From assembly GCF_001613385.1 (NCBI RefSeq), contig NZ_BDCG01000008.1:372001-436000 (forward strand): 64,000 nt of DNA. The letters run 5' to 3'. Positions 25,601-34,594 of the stretch are shown piece by piece; the first letter of the stretch is position 1; the number at the start of each line of letters is the position of its first letter. The notes below the pieces were generated by a model. It was not told where the DNA came from. It searched no databases and worked only from the letters and a program-made list of their open reading frames with translations. A program made the position numbers and the translations under genes. Source of the DNA: Nocardia flavorosea NBRC 108225 (GTDB lineage: Bacteria > Actinomycetota > Actinomycetes > Mycobacteriales > Mycobacteriaceae).

Positions 25601-28435
25601 ATGCGGAGGCGACAGAGGCGGATGGAAACCCCGCGACCGTGGCAATTCAGCCTGTCCAACTGGTCGGTCACCCGCAAGGTCGGCATCGTCCTGGTGTTGC
25701 CGGTCGTCCTGGCGACCCTGTTCGCCGTACTACGGATCAACAACGAGCTGCGCACTCTGGAACAGCTCGAAGCCGCGACCGAACAGTCCCGTGTCATCCA
25801 GCCGGTCGTCGATTACAACGCCGCGGCCGAAAACCTGGCGGTGACGGCCACCGCGCGAGGGTCCGATACCGAGTCCCGGACCACGGCGGCACTCTCCCGG
25901 TTCGATTCGGCCCACCAGGTCCTCGAACGCGCGATGGACAGCAACGCCATCACACCGGCGGTCTCCCGTGAACTCTCCTCGGCGCTCACTCTGGGCTCCA
26001 CGATGCGCAGCGGTATCGGCAACGGCTCGCCCGCCATGCTGGGCGACCAGGCCGATGAGATCTCGGTACGGGTCGGTAACGCGCTGGCACAGTCGCCCAC
26101 TGTCGACAATCTCTCCGTCCAGCGCTACTTCCTGCAGTTGAGCGCCGTCCAGGCGGCGCGGCGCTCGCTCACCGCCCAGCGCCTCGTGATCAGTTCGCCC
26201 AGCGCCGTGGACAATCCGGCGCTCCGCGCCCGCGTCCTCACCTCCGGTGGCGCGGAGCTGACCATGATCCAGCAGTACGGCCAGTTCCTGCCGGATGCGT
26301 CCGGCGGCATCCGGCCACTGCTGGACGCGGTCCAGACCCGGCTGGCCATCTTCAGTCAGGGCACTCAGGGCGCATTGAACGATCCGGCCGCGCGCGACTC
26401 ACTGGACGCCAGCCTGCAGGGCTACGACGCCACGACCGAACAGCTGTCCGCGACCATCACCGGCGCGCTGCACCACGCCACCATCTCCGCACAGAACATC
26501 GCGTTACGCGAAACCGCCTTGTTGATCGGGGCTCTGCTGGCCGGGCTGACCCTGGCGCTGGCCGTGGCCCGCACCCTGGTCATACCGGTGCGCCGGTTGC
26601 GCCGCGACGCCCTGGAAGTGGCCCATGTCCGGCTGCCCGAGGAACTCGAACAAGTGCGCGGCGGCGCCGAGACCCCGGAGATCGAACCGGTCGGCGTCCA
26701 GGGCACCGAGGAAATCGGCCAGCTCGCCCGCGCGGTCGACGAAATGCATCAGCAGGCACTCAACCTCGCCGCCGACCAGGCCCGCCTGCGGGTGCAGATC
26801 GGCAATATGTTCGAAACCCTGTCCCGGCGCAGCCAATCACTGGTCGAACAGCAGCTCGGGATCATCGAGGAACTGGAACACGACGAAGAGAATCCCGCAC
26901 GGCTGCAGAGCCTGTTCCGGCTGGACCACCTGGCCACCCGGATGCGGCGTAACGGCGACAACCTGTTGGTGCTGGCCGGCACCGCGTTGCGCCGCGGTCA
27001 GCTCGACCCCGTCCCGCTCTCGGATATGCTGTGGAGTGCGGTATCTCAGGTCGAGGACTATCAACGGGTCGAGATCGGTCATGTCCCCGACGGGGTCGTG
27101 GCCGGTGAGCCGGCTGTCGATATCGAACACCTGCTCGCGGAGGTCATCGATAACGCGCTGCGTTACTCGCCGCCCAATACACCTGTGGCCGTGACGGTTT
27201 CGCGCGCGGTGGACGGCGGATACCTGATCGAGGTCACCGATCGCGGCCTGGGAATGGCCACCGAAGACCTGCACGCGGCCAACGCCCGGCTGGCCTCCGG
27301 TGGTGAGATCAATGTCGAAACCGCGCGCCGGATGGGCCTGTTCGTCGTCGGCCGACTGGCCAAACGCCATCAGATCACCGTCGGTCTGCGCCGTACCTCG
27401 ACCATGGCCCAGCAGCCGGGGATCACTGCCAGCCTGCATCTACCGGGCCTGCTGGTCTCGCCCGACACCGGCCCGGACAACTCCACCACCCTCACCACGG
27501 ATTTCTCCCTCGGCTCCCCACCTCAGCTGCCACCGCAGCCGCCGCAGTTGCACTCCTCCCCCGCCCTGCCGGCGCAGCCGCAGCCGCAGCCACGACAGTT
27601 GATGCCGGTCCCCAGCCTGCCGCAGAGCGAGTCCTGGCCGAGCCGTCCGGGTCCGGCTCCGCAGCCGGACCCGGTGCCCACCGCCGCCGCGCCCGGAACC
27701 ACCGTCTCGGGCCTCGGCACCACCGCATCCGGACTGCCCCAACGGCGGCCGGCCGCGGATTTCCCGCCGATGACAGGTGCAGGCAACGGCCGGCCCGGCG
27801 CAAACGGCACGCGGGATACGTTCTCGGCGTTCGACCCCGTCGAGGAGCCCGAACCGGACGAGACACCGACCGGCTTGTGGTCGGAAACCCATAAGGCCCA
27901 GATATTCCCGGCTCCGGTGGAATCGGCGTACACCGGGCCGGGACCGGCGGACGACGCGCCGGTATCGATCACCTCTCGCTCGGGCTTGCCGATCCGCCGG
28001 CCGGGTATGGAACGCGAGGATCCATTCGGCCGCGCCGAACAACGCCTCGACGAAGCGGCTACCGGCCCGGCCACATCGAGCCGGCTACAGCCCGTCGGCG
28101 CCGCCACGCCCACCCCGATCTACCAGCGCATGGTGTCGGAGTGGCTGGTGGAGCCGGCCTCCACACAGGACGAGCCGCGCCAGGACTGGACGTCGCCGGC
28201 CGATGCAGGCTGGCTGGCCGCCGAAGATGCGGCGCGCCCCAGTTCGGATTCCACCACCGCCAACGGGCTCCCGATCCGCCGGCCGGGCGCGCAGCTCGTG
28301 CCCGGCGGGCTCGCCCCCGTCGAAGACGAGGCCCCGCGGAATCCGGAGGAGATCCGGAGCAATCTGACCAGACATCTGAGCGGCGTCCGCAGTGGGCGGG
28401 CCGACGCACAGCACAATGACGGAGGGCTTGCATGA
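25601..28435 (+). CDS. Conservon sensor histidine-kinase-like protein CvnA
   Basis: A 944-residue membrane protein, first gene of a conservon. Transmembrane helices lie near residues 27-44 and 303-327, flanking a nitrate-sensor (NIT)-like domain. HAMP and coiled-coil follow, then a dimerisation region [13 protein letters not shown] near 440-455 and an ATPase domain with [10 protein letters not shown] (near 513) and D-R-G-L-G-M-A (near 547). Residues 630 to the end are Pro/Gln-rich, with the motif G-L-P-x-R-R-P repeated three times. ATG 25601 is chosen for the TGAGG 9 nt upstream; GTG 25598 and ATG 25586 also fit. Its stop overlaps cvnB (ATGA). Confidence 0.9.
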   Translation: MRRRQRRMETPRPWQFSLSNWSVTRKVGIVLVLPVVLATLFAVLRINNELRTLEQLEAATEQSRVIQPVVDYNAAAENLAVTATARGSDTESRTTAALSRFDSAHQVLERAMDSNAITPAVSRELSSALTLGSTMRSGIGNGSPAMLGDQADEISVRVGNALAQSPTVDNLSVQRYFLQLSAVQAARRSLTAQRLVISSPSAVDNPALRARVLTSGGAELTMIQQYGQFLPDASGGIRPLLDAVQTRLAIFSQGTQGALNDPAARDSLDASLQGYDATTEQLSATITGALHHATISAQNIALRETALLIGALLAGLTLALAVARTLVIPVRRLRRDALEVAHVRLPEELEQVRGGAETPEIEPVGVQGTEEIGQLARAVDEMHQQALNLAADQARLRVQIGNMFETLSRRSQSLVEQQLGIIEELEHDEENPARLQSLFRLDHLATRMRRNGDNLLVLAGTALRRGQLDPVPLSDMLWSAVSQVEDYQRVEIGHVPDGVVAGEPAVDIEHLLAEVIDNALRYSPPNTPVAVTVSRAVDGGYLIEVTDRGLGMATEDLHAANARLASGGEINVETARRMGLFVVGRLAKRHQITVGLRRTSTMAQQPGITASLHLPGLLVSPDTGPDNSTTLTTDFSLGSPPQLPPQPPQLHSSPALPAQPQPQPRQLMPVPSLPQSESWPSRPGPAPQPDPVPTAAAPGTTVSGLGTTASGLPQRRPAADFPPMTGAGNGRPGANGTRDTFSAFDPVEEPEPDETPTGLWSETHKAQIFPAPVESAYTGPGPADDAPVSITSRSGLPIRRPGMEREDPFGRAEQRLDEAATGPATSSRLQPVGAATPTPIYQRMVSEWLVEPASTQDEPRQDWTSPADAGWLAAEDAARPSSDSTTANGLPIRRPGAQLVPGGLAPVEDEAPRNPEEIRSNLTRHLSGVRSGRADAQHNDGGLA

Positions 28436-28845
28436 CCACCTCGAACGGCAGCACCGACACGGACGAGAACCTGAACTGGCTGGTCGCCAGATTCACCCGG
28501 GATGTTCCGGGTGTCTCCCACGCCGTCCTGGTCTCCGCGGACGGGTTGCTGCAAGCGGTCAGTCCGCATCTGCCCGCCGACCGGGCCGAACAACTGGCCG
28601 CTGTCACCGCCGGTCTGGCCAGCCTGTCCACCGGTGCCGCCCAGTTGTTCGACGGCGGCAAGGTGATGCAGTCGATTGTGGAGATGCAGCGCGGATACCT
28701 ACTGGTGATGAGTGTCGGCAATGGGTCCCATATCGCCGTACTGGCCAACAAGCAGCACGATATCGGCCGGATCGGCTACGAAATGGCACTCCTTGTGGAC
28801 CGCGTCGGATCGGTGGTCAGCGCGACCGCCCGATCAACCGTCTGA
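28432..28845 (+). CDS. Roadblock/LC7 protein CvnB
   Basis: A 137-residue roadblock/LC7-domain protein. The fold is visible in the pattern N-W-L-V-A-R-F near residue 15, then [13 protein letters not shown], then [11 protein letters not shown] and the final [10 protein letters not shown]. In bacteria such proteins regulate small Ras-like GTPases (MglB with MglA) and in conservons they link the sensor to the GTPase CvnD. It overlaps the stop of the sensor gene by 4 bp, with GGAGGG upstream. The cvnC start lies 5 bp beyond its stop. Confidence 0.92.
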   Translation: MTTSNGSTDTDENLNWLVARFTRDVPGVSHAVLVSADGLLQAVSPHLPADRAEQLAAVTAGLASLSTGAAQLFDGGKVMQSIVEMQRGYLLVMSVGNGSHIAVLANKQHDIGRIGYEMALLVDRVGSVVSATARSTV

Positions 28846-28850
28846 GCACC

Positions 28851-29360
28851 ATGTCCCAATTCGGCCAAGCAAGCCCCAACTCCAATACCGGCGGGCCCGA
28901 CTACGGGCCCGGCGCACATAATTTCGGGCCGGGAGCCCAGCACAGCGATCCCGCATCCGCGCAGTTCAACACCGGTGCCTACCGTTTCCGCCCCGAACCG
29001 GCGCCGAGTCCCCCGCGCCGAGCCGGACGGGTCCGGCCCTATGCCCTGACCTCGGGCCGCACCCAACCGGCGGTCGATCTGCCGATGGAGGCAGTTATCG
29101 AAACCATCTCCTATCATGCACAATTCGATTGGCCGTCCGGTGATATCCGGGCCGAAATCCTTCGGCTCGGGACCCACCAGCTGTCGGTCGCCGAAATCGC
29201 CGCCCATCTCGATCGCCCGCTCGGTATGGTCCGCGTCGTCATCGGTGATCTCGTCGTGGACGGCAACCTGCGAGTGCATTCGACTTTGACCGAGCAGGCG
29301 AGCTACGACGAGCGCCGGTCGCTGATGGAGAGGACATTGCGTGGACTCCGAGCCCTATAA
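28851..29360 (+). CDS. DUF742 protein CvnC
   Basis: A 169-residue protein. Residues 1-55 are Gly/Asn/Gln-rich and probably disordered, with a G-P-G-A repeat. The DUF742 part begins at V-R-P-Y-A-L-T-S-G-R-T (near 62) and contains L-S-V-A-E-I-A-A-H-L-D-R-P-L-G-M-V-R-V-V, a winged-helix-like core typical of conservon C proteins. The start ATG at 28851 has no strong ribosome site and depends on coupling to cvnB. It overlaps cvnD by 20 bp. Confidence 0.92.
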   Translation: MSQFGQASPNSNTGGPDYGPGAHNFGPGAQHSDPASAQFNTGAYRFRPEPAPSPPRRAGRVRPYALTSGRTQPAVDLPMEAVIETISYHAQFDWPSGDIRAEILRLGTHQLSVAEIAAHLDRPLGMVRVVIGDLVVDGNLRVHSTLTEQASYDERRSLMERTLRGLRAL

Positions 29361-29973
29361 CAAGGCCGAGGGGGGTGCCGCGGCGGGATCCGATACCCGC
29401 GTCGCGTCGACCAAGATCGTGGTCGCGGGCGGCTTCGGCGCGGGAAAGACCACCTTCGTCGGCGCGGTGTCGGAGATCGTGCCGCTGCGCACCGAGGCCA
29501 TGGTCACCAGCTTTTCCGACGGCGTCGACAATCTGGACGACACCCCGGACAAACAGACCACCACCGTCGCCATGGACTTCGGGCGGATCATCCTGCCCGG
29601 CAATCTGACGCTGTACCTGTTCGGTACGCCGGGCCAGCGCCGGTTCTGGTTCATGTGGGACGACCTGATCCGCGGCGCGATCGGTGCGGTGGTCCTGATC
29701 GACACCCGCCGGCTGGAAGACAGTTTCGCCGCGGTCGATTTCTTCGAGGCGCGCAACCTGCCATTTCTCATTGCGGTGAACCGCTTCCCGAACGCACCGC
29801 GGTTCGCCATGGCCGAACTGCGGGAGGCATTGTCGGTCCGCGAGGGGGTGCCGATCGTCGATATCGATGCCCGCGACGCCAAGGAGGTTCGCCAAGCACT
29901 GGCGGCCGTCACCGAATACGCGATAAACCGGCTGAAGGCACAGGAGTACGAGGGAGTCGCCCGGCATGGTTGA
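29341..29973 (+). CDS. Conservon GTPase CvnD
   Basis: A 210-residue small GTPase of the conservon family, related to MglA/Ras-type switches. The P-loop G-G-F-G-A-G-K-T-T lies at residues 30-38, the switch II region F-G-T-P-G-Q-R-R-F-W near 96-105, and the base-recognition motif A-V-N-R-F near 142-146, where classical GTPases read N-K-x-D. The GTG start at 29341 overlaps cvnC. It probably acts at the membrane together with the sensor and roadblock protein; the output is unknown. Confidence 0.93.
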   Translation: MDSEPYNKAEGGAAAGSDTRVASTKIVVAGGFGAGKTTFVGAVSEIVPLRTEAMVTSFSDGVDNLDDTPDKQTTTVAMDFGRIILPGNLTLYLFGTPGQRRFWFMWDDLIRGAIGAVVLIDTRRLEDSFAAVDFFEARNLPFLIAVNRFPNAPRFAMAELREALSVREGVPIVDIDARDAKEVRQALAAVTEYAINRLKAQEYEGVARHG

Positions 29974-30892
29974 CCTGCTGGCCGCGGAGACGGTCGCGAC
30001 CGTCGAGCTGTTCACCATGGGCTACTGGCTCACTCTGCTGACCGCACTGGTCTCCGCCGTCGGCATGTTCGTCGGATTGGCGTGCGCGATCAACGGCCGC
30101 CGTTCGGTGCGGTTCCGGCCGATCTGGATCGCCGCCGCCGCCGTCTCGATCGGCGGGGTCGGGGTATGGCTGGCCAGCACCGTATCCCTTCTGGGTGTAT
30201 CCGTGCCGGGTACGGTCCTGCGCTACGACGTCTCCGACCTCACACTCTCCCTCGTCTTCGCCGTCGCCGCGGTCTTCACCGGTTTGCTGCTCGCAGGTCG
30301 AGAATTCGATGTGAAGCGGATGGGCGGCGCGGCCGGGGCGATCGGCGTCGGCTTCGGGATCATGCTGTGGTTGCAGTTGTCCTCGGCCGCTATCCAGGGC
30401 TCGGTATCGGTGACCGTCTGGCTGTACGTGATCGCGGTGGTGATTGCGGTACTCGCCTCGTCGCTGTGTGTATGGCTGTTCCAGCGTTTCCGTTTCCCGG
30501 CCGCCCGGGTGGGATCGATCGTGATGTTCGCTGCCGGAGTGGCGGTGTTCTACTTCACCGGTATCGCAAGCCTGGAATTCCGGCCGGATCCCGAGGCGCA
30601 GCCGGCCCAGGGCATGGAGTTGTTCGGTTACGCCTTCCCGATGCTGGTCATCGGGCTGCTGTCGCTGGCTGTGCCGATCACCGCCGTTCTGGTGGCGCCC
30701 GAGCGTCGCGACGAACACCCCGCACCGGCCCGGAAGACCCCCGGGACGCCGGACACCACACCGGGCGACGGACCGGCGGGCGGTAGTTCGGCCGATGGCA
30801 CCGGATCCGACTCGCCCGGACGCGAACTCCGGCCGTCCGCGGCAGCCGCGCTCGCGCAACGCGCACGGCCGCTGCCCGAGCCCGCTCGCTGA
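29966..30892 (+). CDS. MHYT-like membrane protein without metal ligands
   Basis: A 308-residue protein with about seven transmembrane helices in residues 15-250 and a cytoplasmic, Pro/Gly-rich tail (255-308). The pattern of Gly-x-Gly followed by a motif at the end of helices matches the MHYT sensor fold, but the three Met-His-Tyr sites read L-A-S-T (near 69), L-W-L-Q-L (near 137) and F-Y-F-T-G (near 197). All His and most Met ligands are gone, so copper or gas sensing as proposed for the family is unlikely. It overlaps cvnD by 8 bp, so it belongs to the conservon operon. MHYT relationship is inferred from spacing and the conserved Tyr-x-Thr-Gly-x-Ala-x-Leu end. Confidence 0.7.
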   Translation: MVDLLAAETVATVELFTMGYWLTLLTALVSAVGMFVGLACAINGRRSVRFRPIWIAAAAVSIGGVGVWLASTVSLLGVSVPGTVLRYDVSDLTLSLVFAVAAVFTGLLLAGREFDVKRMGGAAGAIGVGFGIMLWLQLSSAAIQGSVSVTVWLYVIAVVIAVLASSLCVWLFQRFRFPAARVGSIVMFAAGVAVFYFTGIASLEFRPDPEAQPAQGMELFGYAFPMLVIGLLSLAVPITAVLVAPERRDEHPAPARKTPGTPDTTPGDGPAGGSSADGTGSDSPGRELRPSAAAALAQRARPLPEPAR

Positions 30893-30914
30893 CCGCCCGG
30901 TGGAGACAGAACTC

Positions 30915-31214
30915 GTGACCGGGGAGCAGGACACACTGCTGCGGGAGTTGTGGGCGCAGGTGCGCGCGCTCCGCGCGGAGGTGTCGGACCTGCGGGTCGA
31001 AATCAGCGAAATGGAAGCCACTGTGGCCGATCTCGTGGACGGGAAGGACGAGCCCGATCGGATACAACTGCCGTGGCCGGTTTCGCTGCTCCTGCTGCCG
31101 GCCGCGCTGACGCTGGCGCTGATCCGGCAGGTGGACGAACTGGCACGTGCCCTGACGACGGAATGTGATCCGGCACGAAGAGAACTGCCCGAAACCGTGC
31201 GTAAGACCCCCTGA
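30915..31214 (+). CDS. Small coiled-coil membrane protein
   Basis: A 99-residue protein that is unrecognised by family. Residues 5-42 form a heptad-like coiled coil (L-L-R-E-L-W-A-Q-V-R-A-L-R-A-E-V-S-D-L), followed by one transmembrane segment near 53-71 (W-P-V-S-L-L-L-L-P-A-A-L-T-L-A-L-I). The GTG at 30915 is used because GGAGA lies 8 nt upstream; a GTG at 30900 is less supported. It is last in the conservon operon, just before a strong terminator, so it may act with the sensor or GTPase at the membrane. Confidence 0.7.
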   Translation: MTGEQDTLLRELWAQVRALRAEVSDLRVEISEMEATVADLVDGKDEPDRIQLPWPVSLLLLPAALTLALIRQVDELARALTTECDPARRELPETVRKTP

Positions 31215-31225
31215 AGTGGCGATGA

Positions 31226-31253
31226 GCGGGTCTCCCATTTCTGGGAGACCCGC
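31226..31253. terminator. Terminator of the conservon operon
   Basis: GCGGGTCTCCC (31226-31236) and GGGAGACCCGC (31243-31253) form an 11-bp stem around ATTTCT. It lies 12 nt past the last gene of the operon. A T-run is absent. Confidence 0.8.
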
Positions 31254-31508
31254 CCTCACGCACGAGGATAGCGGGAACGTGTCCCGGAATCAGCACCTCC
31301 GGCAAGTTTTTCCGCTGTGTGCCGTGTCCGGGTCCGTAATCGCGGTATCCAGCAGTCCCTCGGTCGGCTATCGCCCAGCAAGCGGAAATGCCAGGTCGGG
31401 AACATTTCGACGCTAGCCGGACGATTGCCCGACCCCTACTTTTCCCTCGCGAAATGCGCCGGATAGGCCTGCCGCGGAGTTGGATTCATATCCAGGGGGC
31501 ATGACAGA
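31254..31508. other. Region between conservon and zinc locus
   Basis: No gene is seen. The flanking operons converge here. Confidence 0.4.
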
Positions 31509-31691
31509 TCAGCGGCGTTTCCACTCGTCCGGACCGACCACACCCCGCCGTACCGCCGCAACCAACCGGCGCGGTACCCGATACACGACACCACCGACCG
31601 TCACCGAAACCAGATCCGGCGCCGTGGCCTTCCAATTCGCCCGCCGGCTGCGCGTATTCGACCGTGACATCCGCCGCTTGGGGACCGCCAT
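31509..31691 (-). CDS. rpmF: Zinc-independent 50S ribosomal protein L32
   Basis: A 60-residue L32, opening [17 protein letters not shown] as in all L32. It contains no Cys at all, whereas zinc-binding L32 has two Cys pairs in its C-terminal half; this is the C-minus form. The ATG at 31691 is just past the rpmE2 stop (1 bp between). It is the last gene of mrf-rpmE2-rpmF and should be made when zinc is low, replacing the zinc form in 50S subunits. Confidence 0.95.
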   Translation of the reverse strand: MAVPKRRMSRSNTRSRRANWKATAPDLVSVTVGGVVYRVPRRLVAAVRRGVVGPDEWKRR

Positions 31692-31692
31692 A

Positions 31693-31962
31693 TCAGCTCT
31701 CCTTCCGGGCGCGTGCGCCGCGCTTGCCGTACTTGCGCTCGAATTTCTCCACCCGGCCCTGGGTATCCAGCAGGCGGTTCGCCCCGGTCCAGAAGGGATG
31801 CGAATCCGCGGTGACATCGACGACGAGCAGCGGGTAGGTGTTGCCGTCCGACCAGGTGATCGACCGCTCCGCGCGGGCCGTGGACCGGGTGAGGAACTGT
31901 TTGCCGGTACTCGCGTCCTCGAAGACGACCGGCCGATAGTCGGGGTGGATTCCCGGTTTCAT
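31693..31962 (-). CDS. rpmE2: Zinc-independent 50S ribosomal protein L31, type B
   Basis: An 89-residue L31 type B. The opening [16 protein letters not shown] lacks Cys, and no Cys occurs anywhere, so this is the C-minus paralogue. ATG 31962 is used because AAGGAG precedes it by 5 nt; another ATG lies 3 nt upstream and overlaps the mrf stop. It follows mrf directly and precedes rpmF. Under zinc shortage it would replace the zinc-containing L31 and free zinc from ribosomes. Confidence 0.95.
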   Translation of the reverse strand: MKPGIHPDYRPVVFEDASTGKQFLTRSTARAERSITWSDGNTYPLLVVDVTADSHPFWTGANRLLDTQGRVEKFERKYGKRGARARKES

Positions 31963-33299
31963 CATTTCTCCTTCCGGGCGCGATCGCCCGTTTCGGTTCC
32001 CCGCCCCTCACCGGCGGCGGTGGGGCGGGGTTCATCCGGTGCACAGGGGTCGGTATGCCATTCACCGAACGGATCCGGCCATCGCGCCACCAACTGCGGG
32101 GCCCGTTCGACCTGCAGCAGTTCGGTGTCGTCCACGAGCGCCCAATGCAGCGCCTCCCGGATCTCGTCCGGATCGGCGTCGTGCACCAGGATGACCAGCG
32201 AGATATCGCGGTCGCCGAATCGCTCGTCCCAGCGCATCCCGGCTATGGCCAGCCGTTCCGGATCGGCGGCGGCACGCTCATCGGCCGACATGGCCGCCAG
32301 CCACCGGCCTGCGCCACCGATCCGGAGACCACCACCGGCCGATTCCAGCCACACCACCTCATCCGGTTGGGTGGCCAGCCAGATCCGGCCGCGGGCGGTC
32401 ACCACACCGTCGAAGAGCATGTCCAGGGCACCGTGCAGCCGTTCCGGATGGAAAGGCCGGCGCGCGGCGAACTCCACCAGTTCCACCCCGTGGTCCGGCC
32501 CGAGTGGCGGCCGGCCGCGCAGCAGCGGCGCGTGCGCGTCGAAGATCCGGCCGCGGCGGGAGTCCGGGGGCACAAGGCTCAGCAGTGCGTCCACCGCGGC
32601 GGGTGTGATCGCGGCGGGCGATTCGGGCCAGAGCACCGGCGCCGAGGGGACCAGCCGGGAAAGTACGGCGCCCGACCGCGCGCGCTCCACCGGGTCCACA
32701 TCCGCACCGCCCGCCACCACGAGCGCGTCGGCGAAGTCGACCTGCCCGACGGCGAGCTGCGCGACCGTCCGGTCGTCGTCGGCCCAGGCCCAGCCGAGCT
32801 CTTCGAGCGTCGCGTCGCCTGTGGCGGCGGCAGTCCACATACGGACATCGATCGCTGTCACCACCGCGGCCACACGCACATCGCGTGCCGCGGGCCCGTC
32901 CACTCGGCCGACGATTCCCGTGACCGGTATCTCGGCGATCCCTTCGCAGACCGCCTCGGCCTCGAAGGCGGGATCCAGTGCGAGCACGATGCGGTGCACC
33001 GAGGAGCGCACTGCCAATGTGCACAGCAGCGGCAGCAGATCCGCCTTCAACGTGCACGACACGCAGCCGTGGGCGAGCTCGTGTACGGATTCGGAGGTTT
33101 TTCCGGCGGAGCGCACGGTTCGGCGGACTATCCCCTGGCGGAGTTCGCTGAGATCGTGCCGGACGATCACGGTGCCGTCGGCCGCGCCGAGGGCATCGGC
33201 GACCAGACCGGCGGTTGCGGCCGGATCGCCGTGCAGACCGGCGACCACCACGACCGGAGTACGGCGATCGCGGTGGCCTGCGGATGCTTGTGCGGACAT
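31962..33299 (-). CDS. mrf: CobW-family GTPase-like protein Mrf
   Basis: A 445-residue protein of the COG0523/CobW family. Its place in a cluster of zinc-free ribosomal proteins matches Mrf of Mycobacterium, which recruits the hibernation factor Mpy to ribosomes under zinc shortage. The P-loop region reads G-L-H-G-D-P-A-A-T and lacks the Lys of G-x-x-G-x-G-K-T. The metal motif reads H-G-C-V-S-C rather than C-x-C-C. The C-terminal CobW-C domain (residues 285-405) ends in an acidic tail. An ATG at 33332 lies inside a Zur box, so the start at 33299, with GAAAGGG before it, is preferred. It overlaps rpmE2 at its stop. Confidence 0.85.
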   Translation of the reverse strand: MSAQASAGHRDRRTPVVVVAGLHGDPAATAGLVADALGAADGTVIVRHDLSELRQGIVRRTVRSAGKTSESVHELAHGCVSCTLKADLLPLLCTLAVRSSVHRIVLALDPAFEAEAVCEGIAEIPVTGIVGRVDGPAARDVRVAAVVTAIDVRMWTAAATGDATLEELGWAWADDDRTVAQLAVGQVDFADALVVAGGADVDPVERARSGAVLSRLVPSAPVLWPESPAAITPAAVDALLSLVPPDSRRGRIFDAHAPLLRGRPPLGPDHGVELVEFAARRPFHPERLHGALDMLFDGVVTARGRIWLATQPDEVVWLESAGGGLRIGGAGRWLAAMSADERAAADPERLAIAGMRWDERFGDRDISLVILVHDADPDEIREALHWALVDDTELLQVERAPQLVARWPDPFGEWHTDPCAPDEPRPTAAGEGRGTETGDRARKEK

Positions 33300-33320
33300 G
33301 GACACCACGACCCTTTCGGC

Positions 33321-33334
33321 AATGATTTTCATTT
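33321..33334 (-). promoter_or_regulatory. Zur-like box upstream of mrf
   Basis: The sequence reads AATGATTTTCATTT on the plus strand, that is AAATGAAAATCATT on the minus strand, close to the mycobacterial Zur consensus TGAAAATCATTTTCA. It lies 22 nt upstream of the mrf start, where zinc-loaded Zur would block transcription. Confidence 0.7.
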
Positions 33335-33371
33335 AGGACCGGACACACGCTACAGTGTCGAATCGCCGTTG

Positions 33372-33387
33372 TCGAAAACGATTGTCA
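33372..33387 (+). promoter_or_regulatory. Zur-like box upstream of rpmB
   Basis: TCGAAAACGATTGTCAT matches TGAAAAC(N)ATTTTCA-like palindromes with a few deviations. It lies 50 nt upstream of the rpmB start and 37 nt from the other box, so each divergent promoter has its own site. Confidence 0.65.
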
Positions 33388-33436
33388 TCATCGCCTCGAC
33401 GGCGGTCGCCATCGTTCTCCGTCGAAGGGAGCCGTT

Positions 33437-33673
33437 ATGTCGGCCCACTGCCAGGTCACCGGCCGCAAACCCGGGTTCGGCAAATCCGTCTCACATTCAC
33501 ACAAACGCACCAACCGCCGCTGGAATCCCAATATCCAGCGCAAGACCTATTACCTGCCCAGCGAAGACCGCCGGATAACCCTGACCGTCTCGACCAAAGG
33601 CATCAAGACGATCGACCGCGACGGCATCGAAGCCGTGGTGGCGCGCCTGCGCGCCCGCGGCGAACGGATCTGA
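33437..33673 (+). CDS. rpmB: Zinc-independent 50S ribosomal protein L28
   Basis: A 78-residue L28 with the family core [19 protein letters not shown]. The zinc form has two Cys pairs; here only one Cys (residue 5) remains and the partner positions are Thr and others, so this is the C-minus form. The start ATG at 33437 has GAAGGGA 6 nt upstream. It heads rpmB-rpmG-rpsN-rpsR, facing away from mrf, behind a Zur-like box. Confidence 0.95.
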   Translation: MSAHCQVTGRKPGFGKSVSHSHKRTNRRWNPNIQRKTYYLPSEDRRITLTVSTKGIKTIDRDGIEAVVARLRARGERI

Positions 33674-33683
33674 GGAGACCCCG

Positions 33684-33854
33684 ATGGCATCCAAATCCAA
33701 CGAGCTCCGGCCACTGGTCAAACTGCGCTCGACCGCCGGCACCGGCTACACCTACGTCACCCGCAAGAACCGCCGTAACGACCCCGACCGGATGATCCTG
33801 AAGAAATACGACCCGGTGATCCGCAAACACGTCGACTTCCGCGAGGAACGGTAA
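33684..33854 (+). CDS. rpmG: Zinc-independent 50S ribosomal protein L33
   Basis: A 56-residue L33, with [17 protein letters not shown] as in the family. Cys residues are absent, which defines the C-minus type. The start at 33684 is 10 nt after the rpmB stop, with GAGGAG directly upstream. Its TAA overlaps the ATG of rpsN (TAATG). Confidence 0.95.
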   Translation: MASKSNELRPLVKLRSTAGTGYTYVTRKNRRNDPDRMILKKYDPVIRKHVDFREER

Positions 33855-34159
33855 TGGCCAAGAAATCCAAGATCGCCCGCAACGCCCAGCGCCGCGAGGT
33901 CGTGGCGCGGTACGCCGAACGCCGGGCCGAGCTCAAAGAACTCATCCGCAAACCCACCACCCCGGACGACGAACGCCTGGCCGCACAGGCCGCCCTGCGC
34001 CGCCTGCCGCGCAACGCCAGTCCGGTACGATTGCGCAATCGGGACACCGCCGACGGTCGACCCCGCGGTTATCTCCGGAAGTTCGGCCTCTCGCGGGTGC
34101 GCGTACGCGAGATGGCCCATCGGGGCGAACTACCCGGTGTGCACAAATCGAGCTGGTAA
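33854..34159 (+). CDS. rpsN: Zinc-independent 30S ribosomal protein S14
   Basis: A 101-residue S14. The long form without the C-x-x-C...C-x-x-C zinc finger is the C-minus class; the zinc form has about 61 residues. It opens M-A-K-K-S-K-I-A-R and has the end [19 protein letters not shown], shared by all S14. It overlaps rpmG by one base. Confidence 0.96.
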   Translation: MAKKSKIARNAQRREVVARYAERRAELKELIRKPTTPDDERLAAQAALRRLPRNASPVRLRNRDTADGRPRGYLRKFGLSRVRVREMAHRGELPGVHKSSW

Positions 34160-34192
34160 ACCCACTGATCTCGTGAGTTAGGAGCCGGTCAT

Positions 34193-34447
34193 ATGGCAAT
34201 CAAACGAGGCCCGTCGAAGAAGGCACGCGCCGAGCAGGCCCGCCGGCCGAAGAAGAATCCGCTCATCGCCGCGGGGATCGAAACCGTCGACTACAAGGAC
34301 GTGAACCTGCTACGCACGTTCATCTCCGATCGCGGCAAGATCCGCAGCCGCCGGGTCACCGGCCTGACCCCGCAGCAGCAGCGGCAGGTCGCGGTGGCGG
34401 TGAAGAACGCCCGCGAAATGGCACTGCTTCCCTTCACCAACCGCTGA
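34193..34447 (+). CDS. rpsR: Zinc-independent 30S ribosomal protein S18
   Basis: An 84-residue S18 with [19 protein letters not shown] and R-R-V-T-G-L as in the family. The N-terminal Cys cluster of zinc-binding S18 is missing; it has K-K-N-P-L-I instead, so this is the C-minus form. A GGAG lies 8 nt upstream of ATG 34193. It is last in the operon and is followed by a strong terminator. Confidence 0.95.
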   Translation: MAIKRGPSKKARAEQARRPKKNPLIAAGIETVDYKDVNLLRTFISDRGKIRSRRVTGLTPQQQRQVAVAVKNAREMALLPFTNR

Positions 34448-34464
34448 TCGCATTCCTGACGCCG

Positions 34465-34499
34465 GGATGCCCGGTACCGCACAGCGGTACCGGGCATCC
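34465..34499. terminator. Terminator after rpsR
   Basis: A 16-bp perfect stem (34465-34480 with 34484-34499) closes over the 3-nt loop ACA. It lies 17 nt past the rpsR stop. Confidence 0.85.
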
Positions 34500-34581
34500 G
34501 ACCGTCGAGGCACCGTAGCCCTCCGGTCATCGGCCCGCGCCCGGCCACCGCCACCGGCCCGCGCTGCCGAGCCCCGGCCAC

Positions 34582-34587
34582 TAGAGT
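34582..34587 (+). promoter_or_regulatory. -10 hexamer of leaderless lipoprotein promoter
   Basis: TAGAGT, 7 nt before the ATG at 34595 and without a ribosome site between. Confidence 0.55.
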
Positions 34588-34594
34588 CGTCGGC

